The notes under the pieces: model-generated | The model's input: only the letters and a program-made list of their open reading frames with translations | The model's database searches: none | Told to the model about the DNA's origin: nothing | Translations under genes and position numbers: made by a program | Assembly (NCBI RefSeq): GCF_013283875.1 | Contig: NZ_CP054139.1 | Location: forward strand, 3,906,001-3,970,000 | Direction: 5' to 3' | Source: Mucilaginibacter mali | GTDB lineage: Bacteria > Bacteroidota > Bacteroidia > Sphingobacteriales > Sphingobacteriaceae | DNA: 64,000 nucleotides | Shown here: piece after piece, positions 1 through 8,377 of the stretch | Position numbering within the stretch: the stretch's first letter is position 1 | Layout of the letters: every line of letters begins with the position of its first letter

Positions 1-134
1 TCCTCATTCATCACCGGGTAAAAGATAGGTTGCTGTGCCAGGCGCTTGGGAAACCGTTTCCAGCCCGACTCCTCGATCTTGGCCAGTTCGTTTGGCCCGA
101 CAGGGCGATATAGGTATGTGGTTTCTTTTGACAT
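1..134 (-). CDS. ADP-ribosylation/crystallin J1-like protein, partial (N-terminus)
   Basis: Only the first 44 codons are in the window; the gene runs off the left edge. The ATG is the complement of 132-134 and the reading begins MSKETTYLYRPVGPNEL, continuing through a W-K-R-F-P and a QPIFYPVMNE stretch. I recognise this as the start of a roughly 110-residue Bacteroidota/Proteobacteria family usually labelled ADP-ribosylation/crystallin J1; that label is from memory and no activity is demonstrated for it here. It lies 21 bp downstream of the ACP-like membrane protein on the same strand and may be co-transcribed with it. Confidence 0.6.
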   Translation of the reverse strand, partial: MSKETTYLYRPVGPNELAKIEESGWKRFPKRLAQQPIFYPVMNE

Positions 135-155
135 TGGTGGAATAAGTCTTGCCGT

Positions 156-833
156 TTAAAATGCAGAGTCACGGTTAAGTGCTGATTCAGCAACAGCTAA
201 ATCATTAATAAATATACGTTTGATTGTATCAACAACCTCTTTTTTATTATATCTTTTAGAATTTCTTCGCGACAATCTATAGTGTTCGGTAGCTACTAAT
301 TCTGTTAATTGCCTAACCGTATTAATTTTCAGTTCTTTACCAAATAAGTAACTAAATCTATACATACCTATGGAGGCAGCAATCGCTATTAAGGCATACA
401 GCCAATTAATAAAAAGCAAACCAAAAGAAAGAATGAAGCAAACGGTAATAAACCAGCCTAACCAGTTTTTAATGCCTAAAATATTTACCCGGATGCCGAG
501 CTGATCACGAAATTGCCTTACCTTATAAATTCGATTTCTTCGTGGAAATATGAAAGACAGTTCTGTGTCAAGTGTCAGGCTATCCCTATCGATGGAACAA
601 GTACCAATAATAGCATCACGAATTTTATAAAAAGCTTGCTGTGAAGTGCAGCTATTTACGCTTTCACCTTCAATTCGATCCATTACAATATCACACAAAT
701 CACCAAACGTTTTAACGTCTTTAAAGTCCCCTTGCTTAAAGTTTAGTCTAAAAGACTTTTCAATTTTCAGAATTATATCCTCGATCTCCTCAGGATCGCA
801 ATTATTCAGCTTAAAAACTTCTATATCTGCCAT
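156..833 (-). CDS. hypothetical membrane protein with ACP-like N-terminal region
   Basis: 225 residues. The N-terminal 80 or so residues (IEDIILKIEKSFRLNF, then a FGDLCDIVMDRI segment and a C-T-S-Q-Q-A-F-Y-K-I-R stretch) resemble the acyl-carrier-like N-terminal region of a family of uncharacterised bacterial proteins. Two adjacent hydrophobic segments around residues 122-160 should cross the membrane, followed by a basic cytoplasmic tail of about 65 residues. No catalytic motif or phosphopantetheine DSL site is visible, so a carrier function cannot be claimed. The gene is AT-richer than acs next door. It sits directly upstream of the partial ADP-ribosylation-like gene. Function unknown. Confidence 0.7.
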   Translation of the reverse strand: MADIEVFKLNNCDPEEIEDIILKIEKSFRLNFKQGDFKDVKTFGDLCDIVMDRIEGESVNSCTSQQAFYKIRDAIIGTCSIDRDSLTLDTELSFIFPRRNRIYKVRQFRDQLGIRVNILGIKNWLGWFITVCFILSFGLLFINWLYALIAIAASIGMYRFSYLFGKELKINTVRQLTELVATEHYRLSRRNSKRYNKKEVVDTIKRIFINDLAVAESALNRDSAF

Positions 834-861
834 AGCATTTTGTTACTTGCACAAATACTAC

Positions 862-967
862 ACCTGTTCTTCAAAAACCTCTGCCTACCGGGGATTGCCA
901 CGCTATCGCTCGCAATGACGTGGCGGAAACAATGCCCCAATGACAGCGCAGCGAATGAACCAATGAC
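862..967. repeat. half-copy of TCATTGCGAGGAGC palindrome plus AATGACAGCGAAGCG repeat
   Basis: The space between the membrane protein and acs contains one arm of the TCATTGCGAGG repeat family (gggattgccacgctatcgct followed by cgcaatgacg) and then a second short motif, aatgacagcgcagcgaatga. That motif recurs near 8070-8090, 12350-12415 and 55530-55550. No gene is visible here. Confidence 0.6.
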
Positions 968-2869
968 CTACAAAGCCCCCGCCTTGATCTCCTCCACAAC
1001 AGCCGGATCAAGCAAGGTCGATGTATCACCCAAATTACTGGTATCGCCCTCGGCTATCTTACGCAAGATGCGGCGCATGATCTTGCCCGAGCGTGTTTTG
1101 GGCAGGCCGCTCACAAACTGGATCTTATCCGGCTTGGCGATAGCGCCGATGATACGGGCTACCGTCATGATGATATCTTTACGGGCCAGTTCCTGGTCGT
1201 CCTGGTGGTTAGGGCTTACCACAAAGGCGTATACACCCTGTCCTTTAATATCGTGCGGGTAACCTACCACGGCCGATTCTACCACGCTGCTATGCATGTT
1301 AATGGCGTTCTCTACCTCGGCCGTACCAATACGGTGGCCTGATACGTTCAGCACATCATCTACACGGCCGGTAATACGGTAATAGCCGTCCTCATCGCGC
1401 AGGCAGCCGTCGCCGGTGAAATACATATTGGGATAAGTAGCAAAATAGGTTTGGCGGCAACGCTCGTGATCGCCATAGGTGGTGCGTAGCATGCCCGGCC
1501 ATGGGAACTTAATGCACAGGTTGCCGCTAACGCTGTTACCTTCTATCTCGTTACCTTTTTCATCTACCAACACTGGTTGTACGCCCGGCAGCGGCAAACT
1601 GGCATATCCCGGTTTCAATGGCGTGATGCCGGCTATCGGGGTGATCATGTGGCCGCCGTTCTCGGTTTGCCACCAGGTATCCACTATCGGGCATTTGCCA
1701 TGGCCGATCTTCTCATCAAACCAATGCCATGCCTCTTCGTTTATCGGTTCGCCTACCGAGCCCAGTTTTTTCAGCGAACTCAGGTCTTTGCCTTTCAGCG
1801 GCTCATCGCCAAAGCTCATTAGCGAGCGGATAGCCGTTGGGGCGGTATATAATATATTTACTTTGTGCTTATCTGTAATATCCCAGAAACGCCCGGCATC
1901 AGGCCAGGTAGGTACGCCCTCGAACATCAGCGAGGTTGCGCCCTGCGATAATGGGCCATATACGATATACGAGTGCCCGGTGATCCAGCCAATATCGGCC
2001 GTACAGAAGTAAACCTCATCGGGCTGGTATTGGAAAGTGGTATCAAAAGTATATCCCGCGTAAACCATATAGCCGCCGCAGGTATGCACCACGCCCTTAG
2101 GTTTACCGGTAGAACCTGAGGTATACAGGATGAACAGCATATCCTCGGCTTCCATCTCTTCTGCCGGGCAGTCGATGTTGCCTTGTGTTTCTACTTTTTT
2201 CACTTCATCTTCCCACCATACATCGCGGCCTTTTATCATGGCTACCGGTGTGCGGGTGCGGGTAAGCACGATAACACGCTTAACCGATGGGCACTGTACC
2301 AGGGCATCGTCGATAATGCTTTTCAGCGGGATATCCTTGGCACCACGGAAACCGCCATCGGCAGTGATCACGATATTGCAATCGGCATCCTGGATCCTGT
2401 CGGCAATAGATTGCGCCGAGAAACCGCCAAATACCACCGAATGGATAGCGCCAATACGGGCACAGGCCAAAATGGCGATGGCCAACTCGGGCACCATGGG
2501 CATATACACGCAAATGCGGTCGCCTTTTTTAGCGCCGTTATTTTTTAATACATTGGCAAACTGGCAAACTTTGCTGTGCAGTTGCTTATAGGTTAGCACA
2601 CGGAAATCTTCCGACGGGTCGTTCGGCTCCCATATGATTGCAGGTTTATCGCCAATGGTATCCAGGTGTCGGTCCAGGCAGTTCTCGGTAATGTTCAGTT
2701 TAGCGCCGTCGAACCAGCGCACGCGGGGTTCGGTAAAGTTCCATTCCAGTACTTTATTCCATTTTTTGCGCCATTGGAAAGTTTCGGCAATGCCGGCCCA
2801 AAATTGCTCGGGATTGTTAACGCTGTACTGATAGATCTGCTTGTATTCGTCGAAAGAAGTGATTTTCAT
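968..2869 (-). CDS. acs: acetyl-CoA synthetase (AMP-forming)
   Basis: 633 residues, slightly shorter than the usual 640-652 but complete. It activates acetate with ATP through acetyl-AMP to acetyl-CoA in the cytoplasm. Visible motifs: P-loop-like YTSGSTGKPKG at 249-259, DTWWQTENGG at 397-406, the hinge/adenylate region GRVDDVLNVSGHR at 501-513, and the C-terminal PKTRSGKIMRR segment, whose Lys596 is the residue acetylated in characterised Acs enzymes. The ATG start is followed by the normal ITSFDEYKQIYQYSVNNP N-terminus. The gene is monocistronic, with no same-strand gene close upstream. Confidence 0.97.
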   Translation of the reverse strand: MKITSFDEYKQIYQYSVNNPEQFWAGIAETFQWRKKWNKVLEWNFTEPRVRWFDGAKLNITENCLDRHLDTIGDKPAIIWEPNDPSEDFRVLTYKQLHSKVCQFANVLKNNGAKKGDRICVYMPMVPELAIAILACARIGAIHSVVFGGFSAQSIADRIQDADCNIVITADGGFRGAKDIPLKSIIDDALVQCPSVKRVIVLTRTRTPVAMIKGRDVWWEDEVKKVETQGNIDCPAEEMEAEDMLFILYTSGSTGKPKGVVHTCGGYMVYAGYTFDTTFQYQPDEVYFCTADIGWITGHSYIVYGPLSQGATSLMFEGVPTWPDAGRFWDITDKHKVNILYTAPTAIRSLMSFGDEPLKGKDLSSLKKLGSVGEPINEEAWHWFDEKIGHGKCPIVDTWWQTENGGHMITPIAGITPLKPGYASLPLPGVQPVLVDEKGNEIEGNSVSGNLCIKFPWPGMLRTTYGDHERCRQTYFATYPNMYFTGDGCLRDEDGYYRITGRVDDVLNVSGHRIGTAEVENAINMHSSVVESAVVGYPHDIKGQGVYAFVVSPNHQDDQELARKDIIMTVARIIGAIAKPDKIQFVSGLPKTRSGKIMRRILRKIAEGDTSNLGDTSTLLDPAVVEEIKAGAL

Positions 2870-3039
2870 AAGTTTACTGAATGGTGGGCGTAAATTAGTA
2901 AATTATGCTTGATGTGTGCATGGAAAAATCAAAAAGGATAGGATAGTATTATCTATCCGGCTATTATTTGATACAAGTATTTGCATGGCACGGATATTAC
3001 TTATCAAATGGTTAGATTTGCTAAAACAGCCTCTCTTGT

Positions 3040-3210
3040 ATGTTTACTAAAAAACAATTTAAGGAGTTTTATTTACCAATAGCCATAGCTATTGGCCCAT
3101 TCATGACATTCTTTACGCGTGGCAATATTTTATACGGTTTTTTAATCGGCATACTTATCGCAATCGGCGCACGTTTATTTATGATAAATTTAAAAAAATA
3201 CAGATCGTAG
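3040..3210 (+). CDS. small membrane protein (56 aa)
   Basis: An ATG at 3040 opens 56 codons ending at TAG 3208-3210. The product starts MFTKKQFKEFYLPIAIAI and has two hydrophobic stretches (residues about 12-25 and 31-48) separated by a short polar turn, then a basic LKKYRS tail. This gives a plausible two-helix inner-membrane hairpin. It lies 15 bp upstream of the next gene on the same strand, which suggests co-transcription. No family recognised; support is ORF quality and context only. Confidence 0.5.
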   Translation: MFTKKQFKEFYLPIAIAIGPFMTFFTRGNILYGFLIGILIAIGARLFMINLKKYRS

Positions 3211-3225
3211 ATCGATTGCTTTTTC

Positions 3226-3954
3226 ATGAATCTTATAAAAACTACACTCGCGGTTATTATCATATCTTGCTCCTTTATATATAACAGCACCGCCCAAACC
3301 ACCCGCACTGTTAAACAGGATGAAACCCTGAAGGGCCGGGTAATGCAGTTATCGCAAACCGATACCCCAATAAAAAAAGAAGGCACAGTACCCGCGGTAA
3401 AGGATACCCTATTCAGATTTATCACAAAATTTGATAAGGCTGGAAGTACTTCGCGGGTTACGGCATATATTAAAAACAGCATCAATATGTATTCGGATAA
3501 AAAAACACTGGATACTACGATAACCACCTATACGCACCACCGCGATGCGCGGGGCATACTTACCAGGTCGGATGTTGAGCAAGGGCCGGGTGAGCAAATG
3601 CGGTCTGTTATCAGCTACGATGGTGGGGGGAATATCCGGCAGGATTCTATTTTATCTGCCGAGTTAAAAACGCTTTATAAATCCGATGAGACCAATCGCC
3701 TAAGCGAAATAACCATGCTGGATAGAAAAGGCAATGTGAATATCATTGTTAAATACAATTACGACCAGCGCGGCAATGAGAGCAAAACCACGAATTTTAA
3801 TACCACCGGCAAACTGAACAGCACTACCTATTTTATTTACAAAACGTACGATACCAAAGGCAACTGGACAAAACGCACCGTACAAACCGACTATAAGAAC
3901 GGCACCTCATCGCCCGGAAGCATACAGGAACGGGCGTATGTTTATTATAAATAA
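3226..3954 (+). CDS. secreted protein with YD-like repeats
   Basis: 242 residues. Residues 1-24 form a signal peptide (basic start, hydrophobic core, cleavage after NSTAQ). The mature part contains loosely repeated tyrosine-aspartate motifs such as YNYDQRGNESKTT and YKTYDTKGNW near the C-terminus, like the short YD/Rhs-type beta repeats of many exported Bacteroidota proteins. There is no lipobox and no T9SS sorting domain, so a periplasmic location is inferred. The following DUF3592-like gene starts 14 bp after the stop. Function unknown. Confidence 0.75.
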   Translation: MNLIKTTLAVIIISCSFIYNSTAQTTRTVKQDETLKGRVMQLSQTDTPIKKEGTVPAVKDTLFRFITKFDKAGSTSRVTAYIKNSINMYSDKKTLDTTITTYTHHRDARGILTRSDVEQGPGEQMRSVISYDGGGNIRQDSILSAELKTLYKSDETNRLSEITMLDRKGNVNIIVKYNYDQRGNESKTTNFNTTGKLNSTTYFIYKTYDTKGNWTKRTVQTDYKNGTSSPGSIQERAYVYYK

Positions 3955-3968
3955 ATAGTTTAAAACTT

Positions 3969-4313
3969 GTGAGCAGAAAGAAAACACAAACAGGCCAGAA
4001 TGTAATGATCTATATCTATCTGCTGTTAGCCTTTGGGGTCATCGCGTATCTGATATCCGGGGTATTTAACGGATCAACAGCAGACCAACTGTTAGCGTCG
4101 GGGTCCCGCTCAACAAAAGCTGTTATCATCGATGAAAAGAATTATCTGCCCAATTCGCCTGTTTCGCATAGTTTCTTCTACTATTATCAATTTATGTTGA
4201 ATGGAAAAACATATAAAGGATGCTCGGGAGATCACAACTTAAAACCGGGTGATAGCATCCTGATCAAATATGCTCCGGCAAACCCTGATGTGAATACTCC
4301 CGCCAGTTATTGA
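3969..4313 (+). CDS. small membrane protein, DUF3592-like fold
   Basis: 114 residues with a GTG start (gtgagcagaaag). One transmembrane helix at about residues 13-32 is followed by an extracytoplasmic domain ending KPGDSILIKYAPANPDVN. That ending is characteristic of DUF3592-type beta proteins, where it reads P-G-x-x-V-x-V-x-Y-x-P-x-x-P. The upstream stop is only 14 bp away, so the two are probably one transcript. Assignment to DUF3592 is by eye. Confidence 0.7.
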   Translation: MSRKKTQTGQNVMIYIYLLLAFGVIAYLISGVFNGSTADQLLASGSRSTKAVIIDEKNYLPNSPVSHSFFYYYQFMLNGKTYKGCSGDHNLKPGDSILIKYAPANPDVNTPASY

Positions 4314-4372
4314 TGGTTTTAACATAGTTCCATCCCTGTAAAAACTTTTTGAAAATATTTTTGAGTAACCTA

Positions 4373-4403
4373 TTGAATATTTGACAGAAAAACCTGATAT
4401 TTG
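4373..4403 (+). promoter_or_regulatory. probable promoter of the rpmB-rpmG-bL38 operon
   Basis: A TTG at 4373-4375 is followed after 20 bp by GATATTTG (4396-4403), a 7/8 match to the Bacteroidota -7 consensus TAnnTTTG at the normal spacing. Transcription would start near 4408-4410, leaving a leader of about 37 nt before the rpmB ATG. Confidence 0.45.
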
Positions 4404-4445
4404 CAAACTCTTTTGAGAAAAAGGATACAATTAAAAAGATTTGTC

Positions 4446-4679
4446 ATGTCAAAAATATGTGATTTAACCGGTAAAGCTGCTATGACCGGGCACAACGTTT
4501 CTAACTCGAACGTTAAAACCAAACGCAGATTTTATCCAAACTTAAAACTGAAAAAGTTTTATATCCCTGAGGAAGATAAATGGATCACGCTGAAAGTCTC
4601 TACTTCGGCTGTTAAAACCATCAGCAAAAACGGCATCACTGCCTGCATTAACAAATTTGTAAAAACAGGTTCTATTTAA
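4446..4679 (+). CDS. rpmB: 50S ribosomal protein bL28
   Basis: 77 residues starting [20 protein letters not shown], the usual bL28 N-terminus with its Cys and the K-T-K-R-R-F-x-P-N-L core. An in-frame extension back to 4401 exists but lacks family resemblance and overlaps the likely promoter, so the ATG at 4446 is preferred. It is the first gene of the bL28-bL33-bL38 cluster, the typical Bacteroidota arrangement. The product is a component of the large ribosomal subunit. Confidence 0.95.
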   Translation: MSKICDLTGKAAMTGHNVSNSNVKTKRRFYPNLKLKKFYIPEEDKWITLKVSTSAVKTISKNGITACINKFVKTGSI

Positions 4680-4766
4680 TTAGCAACAAGCTTTGAGCGA
4701 TCGGCCTGCCGAGTTGTGAAATTCAGCGGTCATAAAAAGGTCCTCAAACCATAATATCATATTAAG

Positions 4767-4949
4767 ATGGCAAAAAAAGGCAACAGGGTTCAGGTAATTT
4801 TAGAATGCACTGAGCATAAAGAAAGCGGCATGCCGGGCATGTCTCGTTACATTACCACCAAAAACAAAAAAAACACCACTGAAAGGTTAGAATTGAAAAA
4901 ATTTAACCCGGTGTTAAGGAAGGTAACCACTCACAAAGAAATTAAGTAA
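4767..4949 (+). CDS. rpmG: 50S ribosomal protein bL33
   Basis: 60 residues, [20 protein letters not shown], ending [11 protein letters not shown]: a complete bL33. It is a Cys-reduced form in which only one Cys is present, as in the zinc-free lineage; the second half carries the N-P-V-L-R-K motif. It follows rpmB by 87 bp on the same strand and precedes bL38 by 36 bp. Confidence 0.95.
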   Translation: MAKKGNRVQVILECTEHKESGMPGMSRYITTKNKKNTTERLELKKFNPVLRKVTTHKEIK

Positions 4950-4985
4950 TTAGTTTTAACTAATAACATTTAACAATATACAGCA

Positions 4986-5141
4986 ATGGCAAAGAAAGTA
5001 GTTGCAACCCTGAAAACAGGCAAAGGCAAAGAATTCTCAAAAGTAATTACAATGGTTAAGTCGCCTAAAACTGGTGCTTACTCGTTTAAAGAAGCAATTG
5101 TTCCTAACGAAGCCGTTAAGGACGTTATTGCTAAAAGCTAA
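4986..5141 (+). CDS. ribosomal protein bL38 (DUF4295)
   Basis: 51 residues, MAKKVVATLKTGKGKEFSKV through VPNEAVKDVIAKS. This is the small lysine-rich DUF4295 family restricted to Bacteroidota. It was later seen as an extra large-subunit protein (named bL38) in the Flavobacterium johnsoniae ribosome structure; that fact is from established knowledge. Position directly after rpmG and before a terminator supports a ribosomal role. Confidence 0.9.
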   Translation: MAKKVVATLKTGKGKEFSKVITMVKSPKTGAYSFKEAIVPNEAVKDVIAKS

Positions 5142-5161
5142 TTACCGAATAAAAAAATAAC

Positions 5162-5199
5162 AAAAGGCCGTCTTGTATTTCACGAGAGGGCTTTTTTTG
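5162..5199 (+). terminator. rho-independent terminator after the ribosomal cluster
   Basis: aaaaggccgtcttg pairs with cgagagggcttttt (one mismatch, G-T wobbles) around an 8-nt loop and runs into a T tract. It begins 20 bp after the bL38 stop. Confidence 0.8.
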
Positions 5200-5213
5200 T
5201 TAACTGTCTGGAA

Positions 5214-5312
5214 TCAGAATTTACTGAATTTTAGAATTTTCAGAATACTTTTGAAAATTCTTATTTTAAAACTCATCAATTCTGAACATCCTTAAATTCT
5301 GAAAATTCTGAT
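5214..5312. repeat. AATTCTGAAAATTCTG inverted repeat abutting ftsY
   Basis: The left arm, starting tcagaatttactgaattt, is mirrored by a right arm ending aaattctgaaaattctgatc, giving an imperfect AT-rich hairpin of about 100 bp. It ends three bases before the ftsY ATG and fills the space left after the upstream terminator. Confidence 0.6.
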
Positions 5313-5315
5313 CTA

Positions 5316-6278
5316 ATGGGATTATTTGATTTTTTTAAGAAAAAGGAAGCTACCCCGCAGCAACAGCAGGCGCTGGATACCGGTTTAGAAAAAACCAAGG
5401 ATAATATCTTCTCCAGGCTTACCAAGGCCGTCGCCGGTAAATCTACCGTTGATGACGATGTGCTGGACGAACTGGAAGAGATATTGGTAACATCCGACGT
5501 AGGCGTTAAAACCACCCTCAAAATTATTGAGCGCATCCAGGCCCGCGTAAGCCGCGATAAATACATCGGCACATCCGAACTGAACGGCATCCTGCGCGAC
5601 GAGATACAACAACTGCTGGCCGAAAATAACAGTAACGATTTCCAAAGTTTTGAATACGGCGACCATAAACCATATGTAATTATGGTGGTGGGCGTAAATG
5701 GCGTGGGTAAAACCACCACCATAGGTAAACTGGCCCACCAACTGAAGCAAGCCGGCAACCAGGTTGTACTGGGGGCTGCCGATACCTTCCGCGCGGCGGC
5801 GGTAGATCAGATCATCCTGTGGGGCGAACGCGTTAAAGTGCGTGTGGTATCGCAGGCCATGGGGTCAGACCCGGCATCGGTAGCGTTCGATACGCTGAAA
5901 TCGGCAGTAGCCAATGGCGATGATGTGGCAATTATTGACACCGCCGGCCGCCTGCACAACAAGGTTGGCCTGATGAACGAGCTGACCAAAATTAAAAATG
6001 TGATGCAAAAGGTAGTCCCCGGTGCCCCGCACGAGATATTGCTGGTGCTGGACGCCAGTACAGGGCAAAACGCCATAGAACAATGCAAGCAATTTACCGA
6101 AGCCACCAGCGTTAATGCCTTAGCCCTTACCAAGTTGGACGGCACAGCCAAAGGCGGCGTGGTGATCGGTATATCAGATCAGTTTAAGATACCGGTTAAA
6201 TATATAGGTGTGGGTGAAGGGATGGATGACCTGCAGTTGTTTGACAGGAAGTCGTTCGTGGAATCGTTATTCAAATAA
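5316..6278 (+). CDS. ftsY: signal recognition particle receptor FtsY
   Basis: 320 residues. This is the GTPase that docks SRP-ribosome complexes at the inner membrane. The NG domain is complete: N domain about 30-110, P-loop GVNGVGKT 126-133, D-T-F-R-A-A-A-V-D-Q about 146-155, DTAGR 208-212, TKLDG 272-276. A short hydrophobic/basic start (MGLFDFFKKK) replaces the long acidic A domain of E. coli FtsY, as is normal for Bacteroidota. The start codon lies immediately after an inverted repeat and a terminator, so its own promoter must be within or very near the repeat. Confidence 0.97.
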   Translation: MGLFDFFKKKEATPQQQQALDTGLEKTKDNIFSRLTKAVAGKSTVDDDVLDELEEILVTSDVGVKTTLKIIERIQARVSRDKYIGTSELNGILRDEIQQLLAENNSNDFQSFEYGDHKPYVIMVVGVNGVGKTTTIGKLAHQLKQAGNQVVLGAADTFRAAAVDQIILWGERVKVRVVSQAMGSDPASVAFDTLKSAVANGDDVAIIDTAGRLHNKVGLMNELTKIKNVMQKVVPGAPHEILLVLDASTGQNAIEQCKQFTEATSVNALALTKLDGTAKGGVVIGISDQFKIPVKYIGVGEGMDDLQLFDRKSFVESLFK

Positions 6279-6287
6279 AACATATTG

Positions 6288-6406
6288 TCATTGCGAGGAG
6301 CGTAGCTACGTTTGCCTCACCTAAATCCTCTCCAAAGGAGAGGACTTAAGAAATTTCAGAACCCTCTCCTTTGGAGAGGGCAGGGTGAGGCTTCTAATAA
6401 TGACAA
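6288..6406. repeat. nested inverted repeats (CCTCTCC palindrome inside TTGTCATT palindrome)
   Basis: The inner element 6314-6391 has arms gcctcacctaaatcctctcc and gagagggcagggtgaggc, with internal ccaaaggagagg palindromes. It is bracketed by ttgtcattgcgaggagcgta on the left and aatgacaaaa on the right, i.e. the ends of the TCATTGCGAGG family. This looks like one repeat inserted in another between ftsY and rimO. Confidence 0.65.
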
Positions 6407-6417
6407 AACTTTAATAC

Positions 6418-7755
6418 ATGAAGACAAAAGAAGTAAGCAAAGCACCAAAAGCCCCCGTTAAACAACGTGTTAATGTTGTAACCCTCGGCTGCTCTAAAAA
6501 TATTTACGATAGCGAAGTATTAATGGGCCAGCTGAAAGGAAACGCTTTTGATGTGGTGCACGAGGCGGATAAAGTAGGGAAGAACGATATTGTGGTGATC
6601 AACACCTGCGGCTTTATCGATAATGCCAAGCAGGAATCTATCGATACCATCCTGCAATACAGCGAGCTGAAGGAACAAGGTAAGGTAGGCAAGGTAATTG
6701 TTACCGGCTGCCTGTCCGAGCGTTACAAACCCGAACTGGAAGCTGAGATCACCAACGTAGACTCGTGGCATGGCACTAACGACCTGCAGAACCTGCTGGG
6801 TTCGTTAGGTGCAAATTACCGCCACGAACTGATCGGCGAGCGCCTGCTGACCACCCCATCGCACTTTGCGTATTTTAAAATTGCCGAGGGCTGTAACCGC
6901 CCGTGCTCGTTCTGTGCCATACCGCTGATGCGCGGCAAACACATGAGCACGCCGATGGACGAACTGGTGCGCAACGCCCAAAGTTTAGCCAAACAAGGCA
7001 CCAAAGAACTGATACTGATAGCGCAGGACCTAACCTATTACGGCCTGGATATATACGGCAAACGCAACCTTGACGAGTTGCTGCGCCGCCTGAGCGACGT
7101 GAACGGCATCGAGTGGATCCGTTTGCAATACGCCTACCCTTCTGGTTTCCCGATGGAGATACTGGACGCCATGAACGAGCGCGAGAACATTTGCAAGTAC
7201 CTGGATATGCCGCTTCAGCACATTACCGATAACATGCTGAAGTCGATGCGCCGCGGTATCACCAAGCAAAAAACCATCGACGTGGTGAACGAGATCCGCG
7301 ACCGTGTGCCGGGTATTGCCATGCGTACCACGCTGATCACCGGTTACCCCGGCGAAACCGAGCGCGACTTCGAAGAGATGCAGCAATGGGTAGCCGATAC
7401 CAAATTCGACCGCCTGGGATGTTTCACCTACTCGCACGAGGAAAAAACGCATGCCCATAGTTTAGTTGACGACGTTCCGGATGAAGTTAAACAGGAACGC
7501 GCCGATGCTATTATGGAGATTCAGCAAGGCATCTCGTTCGATAAGAACCAGGAGAAAGTTGGCCAAACCTTTAAAGTACTGATCGACAAAAAGGACGGCG
7601 ATTTCTTTGTTGGCCGTACCCAATACGATTCGCCCGAGGTAGATAACGAGGTGCTGATAGATGCCAGCGTGAACTACGCCACCGTAGGCAGCTTTGTGAA
7701 CGTAAAAGTTGACAGCGCTGAGGATTTCGACCTGTATGGCGAGATCGTAAAGTAG
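6418..7755 (+). CDS. rimO: ribosomal protein uS12 methylthiotransferase RimO
   Basis: 445 residues. This radical-SAM enzyme inserts a methylthio group on the conserved Asp of ribosomal protein uS12. The N-terminal UPF0004 domain carries cluster-binding Cys25, Cys64 and Cys98 (LGCSKN, INTCGF, VTGCLS). The radical SAM motif CNRPCSFC gives Cys159, Cys163 and Cys166. A TRAM domain occupies about 375-445. The GCSKN-Y-D-S-E-V-L-M-G segment separates RimO from MiaB, which has N-C-Q-M-N there. The gene stands alone between repeat elements. Confidence 0.96.
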   Translation: MKTKEVSKAPKAPVKQRVNVVTLGCSKNIYDSEVLMGQLKGNAFDVVHEADKVGKNDIVVINTCGFIDNAKQESIDTILQYSELKEQGKVGKVIVTGCLSERYKPELEAEITNVDSWHGTNDLQNLLGSLGANYRHELIGERLLTTPSHFAYFKIAEGCNRPCSFCAIPLMRGKHMSTPMDELVRNAQSLAKQGTKELILIAQDLTYYGLDIYGKRNLDELLRRLSDVNGIEWIRLQYAYPSGFPMEILDAMNERENICKYLDMPLQHITDNMLKSMRRGITKQKTIDVVNEIRDRVPGIAMRTTLITGYPGETERDFEEMQQWVADTKFDRLGCFTYSHEEKTHAHSLVDDVPDEVKQERADAIMEIQQGISFDKNQEKVGQTFKVLIDKKDGDFFVGRTQYDSPEVDNEVLIDASVNYATVGSFVNVKVDSAEDFDLYGEIVK

Positions 7756-7782
7756 GTTGATAATTCGGCTATACGATTGCCG

Positions 7783-7919
7783 TTTGTCATTTCAGACAGA
7801 GCAAGGGCAGGGCATGTGCGGTTGTGCGACGGACGATCTTATACGTGCGACCGGCTACACGTACAAAATTTCTCCTCACTCCAACACACCATCCAGCGCT
7901 GTTCGTTCGAAATGACAAG
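7783..7919. repeat. TTGTCATTTCGA palindromic element, copy A
   Basis: Bounded by tttgtcatttc on the left and gaaatgacaa on the right, with a central cttatacgtgcgaccggcta core. The same ends and core recur at 30088-30203 and 49225-49362. About 137 bp and non-coding; short ORFs across it are translations of the repeat. Confidence 0.8.
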
Positions 7920-8320
7920 TTACTCTTTTTAATTTTGTGGGCGATGCCTTCAGCTCGGGCTATCCGTTCCAAGTCCTCGCCATCCTACCCCACACTGGCT
8001 TCAGTCTGCGACTGAAGCTTACATATAAAATTGAAGTCTGCGACTTCATCCCCCCAATGACCAATGACAGCGCAGCGAAATGACCAATGACTATCATGGC
8101 GATGCCTTCGGCCCGGGCTTTCCGTTCCAAGTCCTCGCCAGCCCTACGCGCTACCCATTCCGGCTCCGGGCTTTCCTCTGCAATCCCTATCGCGTAATCA
8201 CGCAAATGTTTATACATCATATCTTGTATATCTACCAATTGTAAAATAATAGCTTTTGATTTTACCGTATGTTTGAAATAAGATTATAACATCTAAATTC
8301 GAACCATCTAAAAATGAAAG
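7920..8320. repeat. repeat cluster between rimO and bshC
   Basis: Contains two copies of the GGGCTATCCGTTCCAAGTCC family (about 7941-7985 and 8096-8160), a small AGTCTGCGACT palindrome pair (about 7998-8052) and one aatgacagcgcagcg motif. I see no convincing gene in these 400 bases. Confidence 0.6.
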
Positions 8321-8377
8321 GTGTACGATCCGGCCAAATCCGAAATCGAACATCGCACTTCCGAAATTGCAAAAACT

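Noticed and set aside
7960-8238. Minus-strand ORF of 92 codons between rimO and bshC
   Set aside because: Much of it (GEDLERKARAEGIA and the following residues) is a translation of the GGGCTATCCGTTCCAAGTCC repeat; no family resemblance.
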